This document shows, one piece after another, positions 60,207 through 64,000 of a stretch of DNA of 64,000 bases. Origin of the DNA: Trichomonas vaginalis G3 (lineage: Eukaryota > Parabasalia > Trichomonadida > Trichomonadidae); assembly GCF_026262505.1 (NCBI RefSeq), contig NC_067206.1, forward strand, positions 20,481,319 to 20,545,318, written 5' to 3'. Each line of letters opens with the position of its first letter. Position 1 is the first letter of the stretch. The notes below the pieces were generated by a model, which was not told the DNA's origin, did not search any database, and was given only the letters and a program-made list of their open reading frames with translations. The translations under genes and the position numbers were made by a program.

Positions 60207-60438
60207 AGTAGGATAGGATGGGTTGTGTGACTTTTTTTGTAAACGTAAGAATTCACACGATATTGAACGATTTTGTATCATTTTTTTTAACATATGAAGT
60301 AAAAAAATGTATGATTCTTACGGTTTTTATTCTTACGTTTTTGAATAAATCAAGATTTAAAAAATTTTCAAATCGTAAGACATTTACACTCAACCCATAA
60401 ATGATGTAATGAAATAAAAAAAAAGAAGCTATATATAG
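60207..60438 (+). repeat. Maverick left terminal region, type II (Mav4)
   Basis: Matches 18385-18711 of Mav2 but has a single copy of the 47-bp direct repeat and lacks about 60 bp before the TATATATAG box. Confidence 0.75.
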
Positions 60439-60573
60439 ATGATGTCAGATATTCCGCGATTAATTAAACATTGTTTAAATCCTGAATGGGTTAAACTTCA
60501 ATTTAAAAAATGAAGATTGTGAATTTTTAATTTCATGGAATCAATGGAGTCTAATCAAAGACCTCATAAACGA
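60439..60573 (+). pseudogene. Remnant of the Maverick terminal gene (Mav4)
   Basis: Begins SDIPRLIKHCLNPEWVKLQF, then a base is gained in an A run near 60506 and the middle is deleted. Same kind of remnant as 18712-18813. Confidence 0.6.
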
Positions 60574-60593
60574 GAAAAAAAAGAAATTAGAAA

Positions 60594-60959
60594 CTAATGA
60601 TTATTTGAATTTATGAAATCAATTATTTGATTCATTCTTTCTTCAATCTCTTCTATTCTTTTTGTTAAATCATCTATTTTCATTAATGAGGTGATTCTTG
60701 ATTGAGGAATGATTTCAAACTAATCACCTTTTATTTTTGAAATTTTGAATCCATCAACTTTAAACATTTTATTCAATTTACATGTTGTCAATTCTTCAAA
60801 TAATTTTTTATTATTAGCATAATAGTCATTAAATTCTTCAACAGATGAAAAAATTTTTATTTCAGTAATTGGTTTAACAACGTTTATTTTTTGTTGAACA
60901 TCTCCACTTTCATTTATTTCATCCTCCTTTGTTTCATTTATTTTTAAAATCGGTTTCAT
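60594..60959 (-). pseudogene. 122-codon hypothetical protein (Mav4 copy), frameshifted
   Basis: The first 78 codons are intact, with TCA (Ser) where Mav2 has a stop. It breaks near 60720 after KISKIKGD; the coiled-coil end follows in another frame. Confidence 0.6.
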
Positions 60960-61025
60960 TTATCATTAAATAAAAATTAGAATATAAGTGATGAAATATA
61001 TTTTTTAATTAATATTAAATCAGAA

Positions 61026-61262
61026 ATGGCTGCAGGATTCTTTAAGAAACTGTGGGAAGGAATTAAGAAAGCTGCAGGTTGGGTTCATCAAAAGATTATT
61101 AAACCCGTTGCAAACTTTTTGGCACCAGTAGCGAAAACGGCAGGAACTATCATAGGTGGTGTATTAGGTACTAAAGCAGGTAATCCGGCGATGGGAGCAC
61201 AAGCGGGTAACGCAATTGGTGGAATTGCTGAAGGAATACTTAATAAAATAGGAGGTAAATAG
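61026..61262 (+). CDS. Small amphipathic glycine-rich protein, 78 aa (Mav4 copy)
   Basis: Intact. MAAGFFKKLWEGIKKAAGW start, AGTIIGGVLG and GNAIGGIAEG zippers. Differs from the Mav2 copy at few residues (VHQK for VYKK, final GGK). Survives although its neighbours are broken, perhaps only because it is short. Confidence 0.6.
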   Translation: MAAGFFKKLWEGIKKAAGWVHQKIIKPVANFLAPVAKTAGTIIGGVLGTKAGNPAMGAQAGNAIGGIAEGILNKIGGK

Positions 61263-61286
61263 TGGAAAAATAAATAAATATTATTT

Positions 61287-61500
61287 TTATCTTAGTATCG
61301 GTTGAAGTCTTTGATAAACTTTTTCTCCTTTATTTAAAACTTCTCTTATTGGGGCAGCTTTTGGCGTTATTGATTCAGCAACGTCACTAATTGCTTCTTT
61401 ATTCTTAAATATCCATTTGCTCCCTTCTTCATTGTTTCCCAACTTTATGCGCTCCTCTTTTTACTTTATTCCACAGTTTCTTAAATATACCTGCAGCCAT
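61287..61500 (-). pseudogene. 71-aa amphipathic protein (Mav4 copy), frameshifted
   Basis: Homolog of 19519-19734, two bases short overall, with losses near 61412 and 61440. Confidence 0.6.
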
Positions 61501-61568
61501 AGTTGATTATTTCATTAAAATTAAAATTCATTTTCATCTTTTAATTTTGATTTTTTATTTATTAATAA

Positions 61569-63194
61569 ATGACGACTAACTATTTGGTGCCAAACACTAA
61601 CCGATTAATGGAAATGTGTTTCATTCATTCGAAAGATAAATGAAATATTCGCAAAGAATGACGGTAGAAGATATTATAGAGAACTTGAAAGTTCATGCTA
61701 TGACTCTGATGCTCCATATTTTGATGATAAAAAACTCATTTAAGAATTACAAAACCCGGCTCATGATGTGAACCAATTAGGTGACACATATATTAAACGC
61801 AAAGTTAAAGCAACTCTAGTTTCAAATAAAGCTTTCACATGTGATGCGCTTTTAAATGCATGCGTTATTCGTTGGTTACAAATCATCAATCAAAGCTTTA
61901 AACAATTAGAAGTAGAAACCGAAAGAGGTGATGCCGGTTATCTTCAGATGGATTGCGCCCGTGAATCTTTCGCATTTGCAACATATAAACCAAAATCAGA
62001 AAGGAAAGTTAAAAAGTTTGTTCATTCGTTATATAATAATGTTCAAAAATATGATTCAGTATGTGGTAAATATATTGACCCTTCAGAAGTTTTCAAGAAA
62101 GCATGAAGAAGTTGATATCACTTTTGATATGATTATTCCGGTAAATGATTTGTTAGCATTTCAGGCGTTCGATGATTATCCTAAATCATTTGGTGATATC
62201 ATTCTTAAATATTATGTTTTCAGGGATACTTTAGTATTTTGTCAGGTTGACCCGTTAAGAGTTGCTGATTTACAAAATTACGTTTATGAAAAGATAACTG
62301 ATGAAAATTATGAAAAGATTATGAATCATGTTTATAAATATGATCGCAAATTCCAACAAATCGGACTTCCTGCCAAATTAATTACAAGCTTAGCCGCTAC
62401 ATCTGCTGACGCAACAGTTGATGACGTTATTATTTCATGCACAAAGATGGAAGTTTTAGAGGATAAATGCATTACACCAGGATACGGTTTTAATTGAAGA
62501 ATCAGTTAAAGCAATACCACGTTTATTCAGTAAGGAAGATCCATTCATGATTCCAGCTCAACATATTGACGTTCGTTCACTAAATGGAGGTTGCATCACT
62601 CCTGAAGGTATTAGCTCAGATTTCTCATACGCTCTTCATAATGTTACAGATGTTGTGTTAACATTTCAAAGTGCAATGCAAAGAACGGTTTTAGAAAATC
62701 CAATGCTTCGAGGTCTTCAGGTCACTATAGATTCAGAAACTTCCCCGATCAAGCGATGACCACAGTGGGTGACATATTCTTTACACGTATGCTTCAAGCT
62801 TCTGATTTAGATGGAGTGAATGAATGCACGGAAGAATACGAGGACTCATTAACTAGACCACTGAATGATGATAATGGCACGCCATTAGCTAGAACATGGA
62901 AAGACCAAACTTCATTCTTATGCACTATTCCAGTTCAACGTGATGGAGCGGGTATAATTCTTTGATGGATTAGAAACTTTCAATTCACAAGTTACAGTAC
63001 AAGTGAAAGCTTATCCAATCATTCAGGGTGAAAATGACACTTACTGTTCAAAGGTGACAAATCCTCCTCAGGTTTGGTTTACTAGGACTACGTATTGGAC
63101 ATGGACGGACGAAGGTTTGAAATATCATCCAACAGGTACACCACCACAGTATAGAAGTTCATATGATGAAATATTGATGAATAGAAATGTTTAA
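61569..63194 (+). pseudogene. Candidate major capsid protein (Mav4 copy), many frameshifts
   Basis: Single-base losses or gains near 61600, 61636, 61752, 61848, 61887, 62103, 62488, 62735 and 62956 split it into short frames. Across 62245 it reads GTTGACCCG, which shows the lesion in Mav2. End MNRNV preserved. Confidence 0.65.
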
Positions 63195-63218
63195 AATTAT
63201 AAATTTATTTTTGATTAA

Positions 63219-64000
63219 ATGGATTTAAATTCTGAAGAATTAGCAGGAGTATATAATACATACGTAGATGATATGATTAATGAAGCATTGAGTGATAATA
63301 GAAATGCTCTATCTAAGGAAAAATTAATGAAAATTCCATATTCTGAATGTTATTTAAATTCAATCACTGCAGCAATTGGTAAACAAAATAAAGGTAAAAC
63401 ATTAACGATATTAAAACAAATTATCATTATTGCTAAACTCCCCCTATTCCATGTGTTTAATTTATATCAACCGTTCAGGTTCACCTTCAGATGATACATT
63501 TGAATCTTTAAAGCATTTAATCAAAATTCCAATTATTTATTTATCACAAGAAGAAGCAGAAAGATTATTTAAAACTTTTTAATGTATAAAGAATTATATA
63601 ATAAATCAAGAAGCAAGGATTAGAGGATAAAATTATTGATAAACAACGGATGAATTATTTGAAACACTTTCTATATTTCAAATTTTGATAAAGAATTTTT
63701 TGCATTCACTAATTTTTCTAGATGATGCCGTGAAATCAAAACTATAACAATGAGAAATCATATTTTAATCAATTATTAACTCAATGTCGACACATTCAGT
63801 GTTCATTCTTTATGGCTGTTCAATATTTCAAAGCATTAAGCACAAACATTAAATCAAATCTATCAACACTTTCATTTTCAGTGGTTTTAGTCGTCAACAG
63901 TTGAACGTTATGCTTTATCAAGTGAATTTACCAATGAGCATTAATGAACTTTACACACAATATCAGCAATTAGGTGAACATGGAAAAATAATAGTTGATT
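63219..64000 (+). pseudogene. Packaging ATPase (Mav4 copy), frameshifted and cut by window edge
   Basis: Walker A GKQNKGKT is present (63379-63402). The frame breaks near 63440 and several times after; the Walker B region near 63705-63725 is recognisable. Confidence 0.75.

Larger units (their letters stand above)
60207..64000 (+). mobile_element. Maverick/Polinton Mav4, left part (runs off the right edge)
   Basis: Starts AGTAGGATAGGATGGG, three bases after the last base of Mav3, and follows the Mav2 order: type II terminal region, broken terminal gene, 122-codon gene, two amphipathic genes, candidate capsid and ATPase. Indels are very frequent (at least eight in the capsid gene), many in short homopolymers. 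Confidence 0.9.

Overview
The window looks like nuclear DNA of a trichomonad, most probably Trichomonas vaginalis. The DNA is AT-rich and uses the standard code. Unicellular-eukaryote genes (NSUN2-type RNA methyltransferase, RNase H1, FSH1-type hydrolase, E2F-type factor, TtcA-like protein, BspA-like leucine-rich repeat gene, ankyrin genes) are interleaved with large virus-like Maverick/Polinton transposons. The species call is an inference from this combination, not from a database match.

Layout. 1-3450 is the right end of one Maverick (Mav1), with a tail-fibre-like gene, small virion-like genes, a Dam-type adenine methyltransferase and a terminal repeat. 3451-18266 is a host block: NSUN2-like gene, Cys-rich membrane protein, RNase H1, FSH1-like hydrolase, ankyrin/coiled-coil gene, a 1015-residue coiled-coil protein, ankyrin debris, and the 5' half of a BspA-like gene. 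It also holds two elements with Mutator-like 9-bp target duplications (10155-11541 and 11582-11652). 18385-37646 is Mav2, which splits the BspA-like gene; the 3' half resumes in frame at 37647. Host genes run from there to 42104. 42237-60203 is Mav3, complete with terminal inverted repeats of about 405 bp, in opposite orientation to Mav2. Mav4 begins three bases later, at 60207, and runs off the window.

How the Maverick genes fit together. One half of Mav2/Mav3 is a virion module: two small amphipathic proteins, candidate major capsid protein, packaging ATPase, several conserved unknowns (possible minor capsid proteins) and a phage-like tail fibre. The other half is the replication/integration module: integrase, protein-primed DNA polymerase B carrying an HNH-like domain, and a large unknown. 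I recognised no adenain-type protease. Comparing Mav2 with Mav3 shows most frameshifts, deletions and insertions directly. Many are single-base homopolymer changes and are commonest towards the right edge, so some may be sequence errors.

Most unusual points. (1) Mav2 carries a 3.2-kb nested insertion with an intact primase-polymerase/SF3 helicase gene between inverted arrays of tandem repeats; Mav3 preserves the empty site. (2) GC-rich double-hairpin mini-elements of about 26-32 bp, mostly two 13-nt hairpins side by side, lie inside fibre, integrase, polymerase and other Maverick genes. Some are polymorphic between copies, and one has a clean 3-bp target duplication. (3) The fibre genes share both ends but have unrelated middles.
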